Source of the DNA: Candidatus Kaiserbacteria bacterium | Lineage (GTDB): Bacteria; Patescibacteriota; Minisyncoccia; Phycocordibacterales; Phycocordibacteraceae | DNA length: 40,958 bases | Assembly: GCA_029288865.1 (NCBI GenBank) | Contig: JARIGM010000031.1 | Coordinates: 1-40,958 of the forward strand | Direction: 5' to 3' | In this document: positions 7,327 to 13,997 of the stretch, piece after piece | Position numbering within the stretch: position 1 is the first letter of the stretch | Layout of the letters: the number at the start of each line of letters is the position of its first letter | The notes under the pieces: generated by a model | Databases searched by the model: none | Seen by the model: the letters and a program-made list of their open reading frames with translations, nothing else | Told to the model about the DNA's origin: nothing | Program-made: the position numbers and the translations under genes

Positions 7327-7878
7327 ATGAAGTTCTTCTCGAACGCACTGAAAGAAATCGCTCTCTTCATTGTGCTCGCGTTGATCGTTGTTCCTCCTAT
7401 CCGCATCTTCGTCGCGCAACCGTTCGTCGTTGACGGCGAATCGATGCATCCAACATTCGAGAATGCAGATTATCTCATCGTTGATGAGCTCACGTATCAT
7501 TTCCATACTCCGCAACGCGGCGATGTCGTGGTATTCCGTGCGCCACCAAATCCGAAAGTCTTTTACATAAAACGCATCATCGGCTTGCCGGGCGAAACCG
7601 TACACATCAGCTCTGGCAAAGTCACGATCACGAAGACGAACGGCGCTACATTGGTCCTTGATGAGCCGTACGCCATGATCGAAGATGCTACCTACATGCT
7701 CGACCGTACGCTCGGCTCAAATGAGTACTTCGTTATGGGAGACAATCGTCCAGAAAGTTCGGATTCGCGCATCTGGGGACCCTTACCTCGCGCGAATATT
7801 ATCGGCCGCGTCTATCTGCGACTATTACCATTCTCTAAATCCGGCGTCCTTCCCGGAAAAGCAAACGAACCACAATGA
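7327..7878 (+). CDS. lepB: Signal peptidase I
   Basis: 183 aa, short bacterial type. An N-terminal transmembrane helix (about 10-28) anchors the enzyme, which cleaves signal peptides of exported proteins outside the membrane. Catalytic Ser39 lies in 'GESMHPTF' and Lys82 in 'FYIKRIIGLPGE'; the 'GDNRPESSDSR' box is intact. It likely processes the sedolisin encoded at 37085 and other exported proteins. Leaderless start; its TGA overlaps the ATG of the next gene (ATGA). Confidence 0.97.
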   Translation: MKFFSNALKEIALFIVLALIVVPPIRIFVAQPFVVDGESMHPTFENADYLIVDELTYHFHTPQRGDVVVFRAPPNPKVFYIKRIIGLPGETVHISSGKVTITKTNGATLVLDEPYAMIEDATYMLDRTLGSNEYFVMGDNRPESSDSRIWGPLPRANIIGRVYLRLLPFSKSGVLPGKANEPQ

Positions 7879-9020
7879 GTACTTCCTCGCTTCGTCCTGA
7901 TGATATCTTACGACGTGCTACAGCAGTCGGTAACTATTACGGGTTCACGCCATTGGCAGCTGCCGCGGCAGCCAACAAAGGCAACGGCGCAAAAGGAAAT
8001 TACCCAGAAAACTTGAATCTCGAGGCGCTTGATCCCAACGCGCGCGACACCGTATCGTTCTTGAAGCATGTGCGTGATGCAGGACTTGCGCCAACCACTG
8101 CCCAACCGCTTTTCCTCTGGCATACGAACGCAGCGGCAGGCCGCCCTGCGCCGAAACAGATCGTCATACAATTCCACGCCCTTGGCGCTGAACATGCGAT
8201 CGCAGACGCCGTACTTATCCGTGCAATGTCAGCACTTATTAGCGATCTTTCCAAAGAAACGCCACGTCTCCGCCTCAATAGCATGGGAGACAAGGAAACA
8301 AGAAGCCGATTTGCTCGCGAATTGACTCAGTTCTTCCGCAAGCAAGGAACGGCGCTTCCTGCAGAGTGCGTCGCATCTTCGAAGCATGACGTGTTCCAGG
8401 CTGCAGAACAGCTGGCCTGCAGCGAAGCCCGCGAATATCTTCCTTCTCCAACCGATCACCTTTCCGAAGCAAGTCGCAAACACTTCGAAGGAGTGCTCGA
8501 ATACCTCGAAGCAACCGATACGCCATACGAACTTGCGCCTGAACTCCTTTCTAAGGGGACTGCTTGGGCTGAAACCTGTTTTGAAATACGCACGGATGAT
8601 CGCATCAGCGCATGGGGCTCTCGCTATAACGATCTGGCAAAGCACTTCTTTAAGGGCGCACTTCCATCGATCGGTGCTATCTTGCGATTCTCTGTGGAGG
8701 ACCGCTCAGACATAACTCCGCCGAAGGAGAAGCCGAATGCTCGATTCGTGTTCGTGCACATCGGCGATGAGGCAAAGCGTGAAAGCATGAAGATGACGGA
8801 CCTGCTCCGCAAAGCACGAATTCCGCTGTATCAGTCGATCGGCATCCAATCCCTCACTGAACAGATGCGTCTTGCAGACTCCGTAAAGGCACCGTACTTG
8901 CTCATCATGGGCCGCAAAGAGGCTTTGGAGCGTTCGGTCATTCTTCGTGAGATCTCCACCCATACTGAGACCTTCGTCCCCCTGGATAACCTCGTTGAGC
9001 GCCTCCGCACTGTTGCATAA
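7875..9020 (+). CDS. HisS-like class II synthetase paralogue, probably inactive
   Basis: 381 aa. Translationally coupled to lepB (ATGA). A HisRS-like core can be followed ('LNSMGDKETRSRFARELTQFF', 'WGSRYNDLAKHF', 'PSIGAILRFSV') and the end is an anticodon-binding-like alpha/beta domain (about 288-381, starting 'NARFVFVHIGDEAK'). The catalytic signatures are eroded: the motif-2 'FRYE' region is not found, 'RGLDYYTG' corresponds to 'KGTAWAETCFEI', and 'GGRYD' to 'WGSRYND'. It could be a regulatory or tRNA-binding paralogue (compare HisZ), or a very divergent synthetase. Confidence 0.7.
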   Translation: MSTSSLRPDDILRRATAVGNYYGFTPLAAAAAANKGNGAKGNYPENLNLEALDPNARDTVSFLKHVRDAGLAPTTAQPLFLWHTNAAAGRPAPKQIVIQFHALGAEHAIADAVLIRAMSALISDLSKETPRLRLNSMGDKETRSRFARELTQFFRKQGTALPAECVASSKHDVFQAAEQLACSEAREYLPSPTDHLSEASRKHFEGVLEYLEATDTPYELAPELLSKGTAWAETCFEIRTDDRISAWGSRYNDLAKHFFKGALPSIGAILRFSVEDRSDITPPKEKPNARFVFVHIGDEAKRESMKMTDLLRKARIPLYQSIGIQSLTEQMRLADSVKAPYLLIMGRKEALERSVILREISTHTETFVPLDNLVERLRTVA

Positions 9021-9040
9021 AAACAACTTGCGAATATAGT
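9013..9040 (+). promoter_or_regulatory. Promoter, TTGCAT-N16-TATAGT
   Basis: TTGCAT (9013-9018) overlaps the stop of the HisS-like gene; TATAGT is at 9035-9040. It serves the GTG-start gene at 9075. Confidence 0.6.
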
Positions 9041-9074
9041 TTCTTTGAACCTGAACCTTGGAAGGAGGTGCACT

Positions 9075-9419
9075 GTGGCATACGGAAATAAATGTGTTCG
9101 ATGCGGACACGAAGAAGAAAGGCATCACAATGGATTATATGAGGAACCATTTGGTGATTGGATGGATCATACACGCCCTGGATACAAGATGGATATCCTG
9201 CAGTGTATGGAAACACCCCACCCCGTCGAGTATCAAAAACTCATAGATGGAAACGGGGACATTCTTGAAGGGCTGGATTGGGGCATGGGCAACGAAGGTT
9301 GCGGATATCAATCCCCCAATCCTCGCGAAGAAAGCCACCTGTACGAGGAAGAAATGGCCAAATTTACTCTTCCGTCTAGCGTCGTCATTATAGGGGGTCG
9401 TTGGTATATTAGCGAGTAA
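9075..9419 (+). CDS. 114-aa CxxC protein, unknown
   Basis: Not recognised. The GTG start at 9075 is chosen because GGAAGGAGGT lies 5 nt upstream; there is a near-start 'CVRCGHEEERHH', a knuckle that could bind zinc with later Cys/His residues. The rest is acidic and rich in Gly, Trp and Tyr; no membrane segment. Own promoter and terminator make it a single-gene unit. It could be a small DNA- or RNA-binding protein, but nothing in the sequence proves it. Confidence 0.7.
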   Translation: MAYGNKCVRCGHEEERHHNGLYEEPFGDWMDHTRPGYKMDILQCMETPHPVEYQKLIDGNGDILEGLDWGMGNEGCGYQSPNPREESHLYEEEMAKFTLPSSVVIIGGRWYISE

Positions 9420-9422
9420 AAT

Positions 9423-9459
9423 AAAGCCCTCTTGGATAAAAACCAAGGGGCTTTTCCTT
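9423..9459 (+). terminator. Intrinsic terminator
   Basis: AAAGCCCTCTTGG / CCAAGGGGCTTTT with one bulge, then TTCCTT. It follows the 114-aa gene. Confidence 0.8.
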
Positions 9460-9472
9460 ATAATCAATCAGG

Positions 9473-9502
9473 TAGACAACTAAAGCCCCTATATGCTAGT
9501 AT
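9473..9502 (+). promoter_or_regulatory. rpsU promoter, TAGACA-N18-TAGTAT with TGC extension
   Basis: TAGACA (9473-9478), then TGC-TAGTAT (-10 at 9497-9502). The ATG is 10 nt after the -10, implying a leader of about 3 nt. Confidence 0.55.
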
Positions 9503-9512
9503 TCTTTACATT

Positions 9513-9770
9513 ATGGTAAACGCAACACGCGTAGAAGTACGTCGCGGTAAGAACGAGAGCGCAGCCTCTCTTCTTCGCCGTTTTACACGCCGTGCACAGG
9601 GCCTCGGCCTCGTGCGCCTTATGCGCAAGAAGCGCTATTACGAGCGCGAAAAGTCCAAGAATGTGGACCACAAGCGCGCCCTCGTATCGCTTGAGCGCAA
9701 GGCGAACTACAACGAGCTCGTAAAGCTCGGCAAGATCGACCCGACAGCTCGTCGCACCCGCGGCCGCTAG
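9513..9770 (+). CDS. rpsU: 30S ribosomal protein bS21
   Basis: 85 aa, slightly longer than E. coli bS21 (71). The conserved 'ESAASLLRRFTRRAQGLGLVRLMRKKRYYE' block is split here as positions 18-47; the product is very basic. It sits on the small subunit platform near the anti-Shine-Dalgarno and promotes initiation. The ATG at 9513 gives the natural N-terminus 'MVNATRVEVRRGKNES'; upstream in-frame starts would add an unsupported extension across the terminator. First gene of rpsU-ybeY-ftsA. Confidence 0.95.
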   Translation: MVNATRVEVRRGKNESAASLLRRFTRRAQGLGLVRLMRKKRYYEREKSKNVDHKRALVSLERKANYNELVKLGKIDPTARRTRGR

Positions 9771-9779
9771 TCAAAAGAA

Positions 9780-10202
9780 ATGTCGACGAACCTCGACATG
9801 CGGAACTTCACCCGGCGCAAAGCGCCGGGTTTTCCGTATTCAGAAATTGCTCAGGCCATACTTCCCGGCTGGGATATCTCGCTCGTCTTCGCAGGAGAGA
9901 CTCGCGCAAAGAATCTGAATGTCTCCCTTCGCGGAAAATCGTACGTGCCAAACGTGCTTTCATACGAACTCGGAAACAAATCTGGGGAGATCGTCATCTG
10001 CCTGCCAATAGTGAAGAAACAGGCGCCAGAGTACGGGCTCAGCTATGCGAATTGCGTCGCTTTCATGTTTATCCACGGGTTACTTCATTTGAAAGGAGTG
10101 CCACACGGGACTACAATGGAACGATATGAGAACCAGTACCTTCAGCGCTTCGCCGGCGCGCGCATAGACTATGGCAGCACGCAGGATCGCGACCGGCATT
10201 GA
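9780..10202 (+). CDS. ybeY: Endoribonuclease YbeY
   Basis: 140 aa. Single-strand endoribonuclease needed for 16S rRNA 3' maturation. The zinc signature appears as 'HGLLHLKGVPH' with His99, His103 and His109; the usual Asp before the last His is Pro. 'WDISLVFAGETRAKNLN' matches the N-terminal strand and helix. It starts 9 nt after rpsU and overlaps ftsA by 32 nt. A perfect terminator-like hairpin (9811-9833) falls inside codons 11-18, so expression may depend on read-through from rpsU. Confidence 0.88.
   Translation: MSTNLDMRNFTRRKAPGFPYSEIAQAILPGWDISLVFAGETRAKNLNVSLRGKSYVPNVLSYELGNKSGEIVICLPIVKKQAPEYGLSYANCVAFMFIHGLLHLKGVPHGTTMERYENQYLQRFAGARIDYGSTQDRDRH
9811..9833 (+). terminator. Terminator-like hairpin inside ybeY start
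   Basis: CCCGGCGC-AAA-GCGCCGGG followed by TTTTCC. An 8-bp GC-rich stem with a short T-run, probably an rpsU attenuator that throttles ybeY-ftsA. Confidence 0.65.
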
Positions 10203-11340
10203 TATCGGGACACACCAAACGAAAGTGGTGGTCGTTGAAGAAGTGCAAGGACCAGAAGGCTCATCGCTCCAGATAATTGGCACCGGCCTCGCAGATTCAG
10301 CTGGTATGCGTCACGGCTACGTCGTGGACCCAGCAGATGCAGCTGCTGCTGTCCGAGCGGCAAAGGCGCAAGCCGAAAGCATGACGCATATTCCGATCAA
10401 GAATGCGTTCCTCGCTATCGGTGGCATCTCGCTCGACGAGATCCGGGCAAACGGCAACACGGTCATCTCCCGTGCAGACCAAGAGATAACCGAACTCGAC
10501 ATCGAGAAGGCTCGTGAGATGGCGCGCGAAGCGGCACAGCCGAACTTCATCAATCGTAGCGTCCTGCACGAGATCCCGCTCGGCTTCAAAGTCGACGGCA
10601 CCAAGACCCTCGGCAACCCAACTGGCATGAAAGGTACTCGCCTGGAGGTGGATTACCTTTTCATAACTTGTCTCACTCAGCACCTCGAGAGCATGAACGC
10701 TGTCGTAGAGGCTGCTGATATCGAAGTGATCGATCAGATGGCTTCCCCGCTTGCTGGCTCATACGTGACCCTTACGAAGGACCAGAAGATGAAAGGCTGT
10801 TTGCTGGCCAACATCGGCTCTGAGACCGTCTCGATCGTAGTTTATGACGAAGGAGTACCGATCTCACTCAAAGTCTTCCCTATGGGCTCTACACACATCA
10901 CTGACGACCTCGCACTGGGCTTTAAGATCTCACTTGAAGACGCAGAACGCATCAAGCTCGGTCGACTTGGAGGAAATATGTATCCTCGCAAGAAAGTTGA
11001 AGAGATTATCGCTATCCGTTTCCGCACGCTTTTCGAGCTCATAGACAAGCACCTGCGCGCGATCGGTCGTCGTGGAAATCTTCCTGCGGGCATCGTGCTC
11101 TCGGGCGGCGGCTCCGGACAAGGCACCATCAGCGACATCGCGAAAGGCGCACTCAACTTGCCGGCGCGTATTGCAGACCTCAAACTTTCTTCTGATACGA
11201 AAGTACGCGATGCGACCTGGGCAGTTGCATACGGTCTTGCATTGTGGGGACTCACGGGCGAAACAGAAACGACGAAGAAAACGCAATTCACCGATGTACG
11301 AAAATCCGTACAAGATTTCTTCAAGCAATTCATGCCCTAG
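10171..11340 (+). CDS. ftsA: Cell division protein FtsA
   Basis: 389 aa, actin-fold ATPase that tethers FtsZ to the membrane. 'GIDIGTHQTKVVVVEE' is the phosphate-1 loop; 'GCLLANIGSETVSIVVY' phosphate-2; 'IVLSGGGSGQGTI' the adenosine motif. The C-terminus 'SVQDFFKQFMP' fits the membrane-binding amphipathic helix. The start at ATG 10171 lies inside ybeY, so translation is coupled; no Shine-Dalgarno is obvious. ftsZ follows after a MazF-like insert on the other strand. Confidence 0.96.
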   Translation: MAARRIATGIDIGTHQTKVVVVEEVQGPEGSSLQIIGTGLADSAGMRHGYVVDPADAAAAVRAAKAQAESMTHIPIKNAFLAIGGISLDEIRANGNTVISRADQEITELDIEKAREMAREAAQPNFINRSVLHEIPLGFKVDGTKTLGNPTGMKGTRLEVDYLFITCLTQHLESMNAVVEAADIEVIDQMASPLAGSYVTLTKDQKMKGCLLANIGSETVSIVVYDEGVPISLKVFPMGSTHITDDLALGFKISLEDAERIKLGRLGGNMYPRKKVEEIIAIRFRTLFELIDKHLRAIGRRGNLPAGIVLSGGGSGQGTISDIAKGALNLPARIADLKLSSDTKVRDATWAVAYGLALWGLTGETETTKKTQFTDVRKSVQDFFKQFMP

Positions 11341-11343
11341 TCG

Positions 11344-11371
11344 TTGACAGTGGGATCAAGGGGAGTATTAT
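11344..11371 (+). promoter_or_regulatory. Promoter, TTGACA-N16-TATTAT
   Basis: Perfect -35 (11344-11349) directly after the ftsA stop, 16-nt spacer, TATTAT (11366-11371). It points to a short transcript ending at 11498. Confidence 0.65.
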
Positions 11372-11377
11372 ATTTAT

Positions 11378-11498
11378 ACAAACGACCTATTCGTTATTCA
11401 TCCAGCGACGACGCTCAACGGAGAGAGTAGGAATGCCCCGCATTCATGTGGGGAGGAAAGAAAGAGATCAGGTAAATATTTGCCTGATCTCTTTCTTT
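11378..11498 (+). ncRNA. Candidate small RNA, antisense to the mazF 3' end
   Basis: About 120 nt between the promoter at 11344 and the terminator at 11457-11503. It contains a hairpin CCCCGCAT-TC-ATGTGGGG (11436-11453) and no convincing protein; an ATG at 11434 has a weak GGAGAG upstream but its frame runs through the terminator. The last ~30 nt are complementary to the mazF end. No known RNA family is recognised. Confidence 0.4.
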
Positions 11499-11503
11499 AT
11501 TTT
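11457..11503. terminator. Bidirectional terminator
   Basis: 16-bp perfect repeat (11457-11472 and 11483-11498) around TAAATATTTG, with AAAG/CTTT ends usable on both strands. The mazF stop (TGA, 11468-11470) is inside the stem. Confidence 0.9.
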
Positions 11504-11866
11504 GGCAAATACAGCAGAGTCAATTTTAAATAGCCGTTCTTGTAGTCTGCGTACGTCGATCAATTTGATTTGCGAAATTATTACGCTCCTTGTAATACCA
11601 TCAGGACATTTGATGACAAAATAAAATCTATTCGAGGGTTTTACCTTAGAGCTTAAAGGGACTGTTAGGAAAATGCTTGCATTGAATTTTCGTACTATTA
11701 GTACCGGTCGCTGCCAGCTAGGCCCCTTGCCATCTTCTTCGCTTCCCACATTCAAACCATATGCGCACCACCAGGCTTCTCGTTCTTGGAACTGAACGGC
11801 ATCGATATCGCTGCGAAGGCTTATGGTTTTCTTAACTTCATTCCATCGATCGAAATCCTTCTGCAT
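11468..11866 (-). CDS. PemK/MazF-like toxin, no antitoxin visible
   Basis: 132 aa. The PemK/MazF fold is suggested by 'GKGPSWQRPVLIVRKFN', 'FLTVPLSSKVK', 'ITRSVIISQIKLIDVRRL' and 'IDSAVFAKIKKEI'. Such proteins are mRNA interferases, normally paired with a small antitoxin just upstream. Here 178 bp separate it from ftsZ on the other strand and no antitoxin-like frame is seen. An N-terminal helical part (about 1-40) is longer than in E. coli MazF. It may be neutralised elsewhere, by the nearby candidate RNA, or may have another role. No Shine-Dalgarno is visible. Confidence 0.8.
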   Translation of the reverse strand: MQKDFDRWNEVKKTISLRSDIDAVQFQEREAWWCAYGLNVGSEEDGKGPSWQRPVLIVRKFNASIFLTVPLSSKVKPSNRFYFVIKCPDGITRSVIISQIKLIDVRRLQERLFKIDSAVFAKIKKEIRQIFT

Positions 11867-12043
11867 CAGCCCATGGTACTAAAACGAGTTCAAATATTGA
11901 TGAGAAAAAGATGAAATAAAGCTGAATTTGGGAGCACAGCTCTCCCCCTTGTCAATATTTGCATGCTTGACGAACCTGGTATTATAAGGATGTTATCTAC
12001 AGGGGATATTTTAATATTATTTATAGCCAGTTATTAGCCGCAT

Positions 12044-13321
12044 ATGCCTAAGCAAGTAGCACCAGAGATCGAGACCTTCGCACGCATCCGCGTCGTTGGT
12101 TGCGGCGGATCAGGCGGAAACGTCGTGAATCACATGGTTAATTCGAAGGTGAAGGGCGTTGAGTTCATCGCCATCAACACCGACGCGCAAGACCTCCATC
12201 GTTCGCTCGCAAAGAAGAAGATTCACATCGGAAAGAACCTCACCAAGGGTCTCGGTGCAGGAATGAACCCAGACCTCGGCCGCCGTGCGGCTGAAGAGAC
12301 TCGCCAGGAAATCCAGGAAGCGCTCCAGGGTTCTGACATGGTATTCATCGCGTGCGGTATGGGAGGCGGCACCGGAACTGGTGCAGCACCGATCGTCGCG
12401 AAGATCGCGAAGGAGCTCGGCGCGCTCACTGTCGCTGTCGTCACCAAGCCGTTCTCATTCGAAGGCGCACAGCGCACTGAGATCGCAGAAAGCGGCCTCG
12501 CCGAACTCAAGAAAGAGGTAGACGCGTATCTCATCATCCCGAACGACAAACTCCTCTCGATCGTAGAAGCACAGACCAGCGCGAAGAACGCATTCGCGCT
12601 TGCCGATGAGATTCTCCGCCAAGCAGTTGAAGGTGTCTCGGACATCATCACTACGCCCGGCGAGATCAACACTGACTTCAACGACATCAAGACCATCATG
12701 GAAGACGCCGGCCCAGCACTCATGGGCATCGGTATCGCTGAAGGCGACAACCGAGCGAAGGATGCTGCAGCGCAGGCAGTGAACTCCCCTCTCCTCGACG
12801 TCTCGATCAACGGTGCGAAGGGTATCCTCTTCGTGGTCGCAGGATCAGAAGACCTCGGCATTCTCGAGGTGCAGGAAGCTGCGAAGGTCGTGAACGAATC
12901 TGTCGATCCGTCTGCAAAGGTGATCTTCGGTATCATGCGCGACGAGAAGCTCAAGAAGGGCCAGCTCCGCATCATCGTGATCGCGACCGGCTTCCCTGAA
13001 GGAGAAAGCGGCCGCACTTCCCCAACCGGCATCGCATCTCTCTTTGCTATGCCTGCAAAGGAAATCCAGCAAGAGGTTCGCGGCAAGATTTATAACGATT
13101 CTATGGGCAAGCGAGAAGAACCAACTCCTGCTCCTATGCCAGCACCTGAGGCAACTGAAGAAGAACGCCCGATGCGTGAAGAACGACCTGAACCGATCGT
13201 CACTGCACAGCCGCAGCGTCGCATTGATAATGGCGTGATTGCTCCGCCACCAGTCGTCGAGACTGAAGAGGACGATGCATGGGGTGCGATTCCGAGCTTC
13301 CTCCGCCGCCACAAGAAATAA
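12044..13321 (+). CDS. ftsZ: Cell division protein FtsZ
   Basis: 425 aa, tubulin-like GTPase that forms the Z-ring. Nucleotide-binding 'GCGGSGGNVVNHM' (19-31), signature 'GGGTGTGAAP' (107-116), T7 loop 'NTDFNDI' (209-215; catalytic Asp211 and Asp214). After a Pro/Glu linker (about 350-410) the conserved tail 'AIPSFLRRHKK' is present; it contacts FtsA, encoded 700 bp upstream. No clear Shine-Dalgarno; a possible weak TTATTA lies 7 nt before the ATG, and the AT-rich region from 11950 holds other possible -35/-10 pairs. Confidence 0.98.
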   Translation: MPKQVAPEIETFARIRVVGCGGSGGNVVNHMVNSKVKGVEFIAINTDAQDLHRSLAKKKIHIGKNLTKGLGAGMNPDLGRRAAEETRQEIQEALQGSDMVFIACGMGGGTGTGAAPIVAKIAKELGALTVAVVTKPFSFEGAQRTEIAESGLAELKKEVDAYLIIPNDKLLSIVEAQTSAKNAFALADEILRQAVEGVSDIITTPGEINTDFNDIKTIMEDAGPALMGIGIAEGDNRAKDAAAQAVNSPLLDVSINGAKGILFVVAGSEDLGILEVQEAAKVVNESVDPSAKVIFGIMRDEKLKKGQLRIIVIATGFPEGESGRTSPTGIASLFAMPAKEIQQEVRGKIYNDSMGKREEPTPAPMPAPEATEEERPMREERPEPIVTAQPQRRIDNGVIAPPPVVETEEDDAWGAIPSFLRRHKK

Positions 13322-13351
13322 TCTTGGGCTTCAGGAATAAGATATTCTTGG

Positions 13352-13357
13352 TATACT
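13352..13357 (+). promoter_or_regulatory. -10 box TATACT of a mini-transcript
   Basis: TATACT lies 30 nt after the ftsZ stop and 7 nt before the 13-codon frame at 13365. No strong -35 is visible. Confidence 0.4.
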
Positions 13358-13364
13358 GTGATTG

Positions 13365-13406
13365 ATGAGGGGTGGGGTTGCGAAAGCTACTAACCCAACT
13401 AGTTAG
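13365..13406 (+). CDS. 13-codon leaderless mini-ORF (putative)
   Basis: Encodes MRGGVAKATNPTS and stops 10 nt before a terminator. The ATG is 7 nt after TATACT, the same spacing that marks probable leaderless genes elsewhere here. It could equally be a ~80-nt small RNA; GGGTT/AACCC within the frame can pair. Confidence 0.3.
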   Translation: MRGGVAKATNPTS

Positions 13407-13415
13407 TAAGAAAAT

Positions 13416-13446
13416 AAAAAGACCGAGTAAGCTCGGTCTTTTTATT
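13416..13446 (+). terminator. Intrinsic terminator
   Basis: GACCGAG-TAAG-CTCGGTC flanked by AAAAA and TTTTTATTT. It ends ftsZ or the mini-transcript; nothing converges from the right before 13502. Confidence 0.9.
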
Positions 13447-13501
13447 TGTATTTAATTGGGTATGAAATGGCCCCGATGAATTGTCACCGGGGCCATAATG
13501 T

Positions 13502-13843
13502 TTACATCTCGTGCAAGACCCATGTCGGATATGAATAGTCATAGCCATGGAAGTCATTACCGAATCGGCGTTTCAGCTCGTCCGTAACCTCGTTAAAGAA
13601 GAGAGTTGCGGCCACCTTCCGGTCTCGGTGATTCAGGTCAGAATACGACAGACGATACTCAAAACCGATTCCGAGTGCGCCATCTCTTCCGGCTCCTCGA
13701 ATGTAAAGACGTTCCCAATAATCAGGATCACGGTGTTTCCATTCAAGTGCCATCTGCTGCAAAGCAATCAGACCGACGCCAGATCTGAATTTCCATAAAC
13801 CACTGATCAGTTCGCTGTCTTCGTGCCATACATGTATCGACAT
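13502..13843 (-). CDS. 113-aa protein under an operator-like promoter, unknown
   Basis: Not recognised. The start at 13843 is chosen for CAGGAG 7 nt upstream; a longer frame begins at 13906 but lies in the promoter. The protein is rich in Trp, Tyr, His and Asp/Arg ('SIHVWHEDSELISGLWKF...WERLYIRGAGRDG'), soluble, without Cys pairs or a signal peptide. It is transcribed from a consensus promoter overlapped by a 27-nt palindrome, so it is probably regulated or self-regulated. Its product ends 54 bp from the ftsZ-side terminator. Confidence 0.75.
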   Translation of the reverse strand: MSIHVWHEDSELISGLWKFRSGVGLIALQQMALEWKHRDPDYWERLYIRGAGRDGALGIGFEYRLSYSDLNHRDRKVAATLFFNEVTDELKRRFGNDFHGYDYSYPTWVLHEM

Positions 13844-13905
13844 GTGAAATCTCCTGAGGAAAAGAAAGAGGAAAAGGAACACATACATTACTACTGACGC
13901 ATGCA

Positions 13906-13939
13906 TTTACATATTATGGCATAATATGTAAAATGTCAA
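13906..13939 (-). promoter_or_regulatory. Consensus promoter with overlapping palindromic operator
   Basis: On minus: TTGACA (13934-13939), 17 nt, TAATAT (13911-13916). A perfect 13-bp inverted repeat with a one-base centre (13906-13932) covers the -10 and the whole spacer. This is typical of a repressor site; the repressor is not identified. Confidence 0.85.
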
Positions 13940-13982
13940 TATTTAAAATTACTATACACCTCTCTACTAATCAGATTTTTGT

Positions 13983-13988
13983 TATACT
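13983..13988 (+). promoter_or_regulatory. -10 box (TATACT) of trxB
   Basis: TATACT 9 nt before the trxB ATG, predicting a leader of 0-3 nt. No Shine-Dalgarno lies in between. Confidence 0.55.
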
Positions 13989-13997
13989 GAACTGACT

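Noticed and set aside
12223-13086. Minus-strand open frame of 287 codons
   Set aside because: Shadow of ftsZ; Ser/Arg/Pro-rich antisense product with no motifs.
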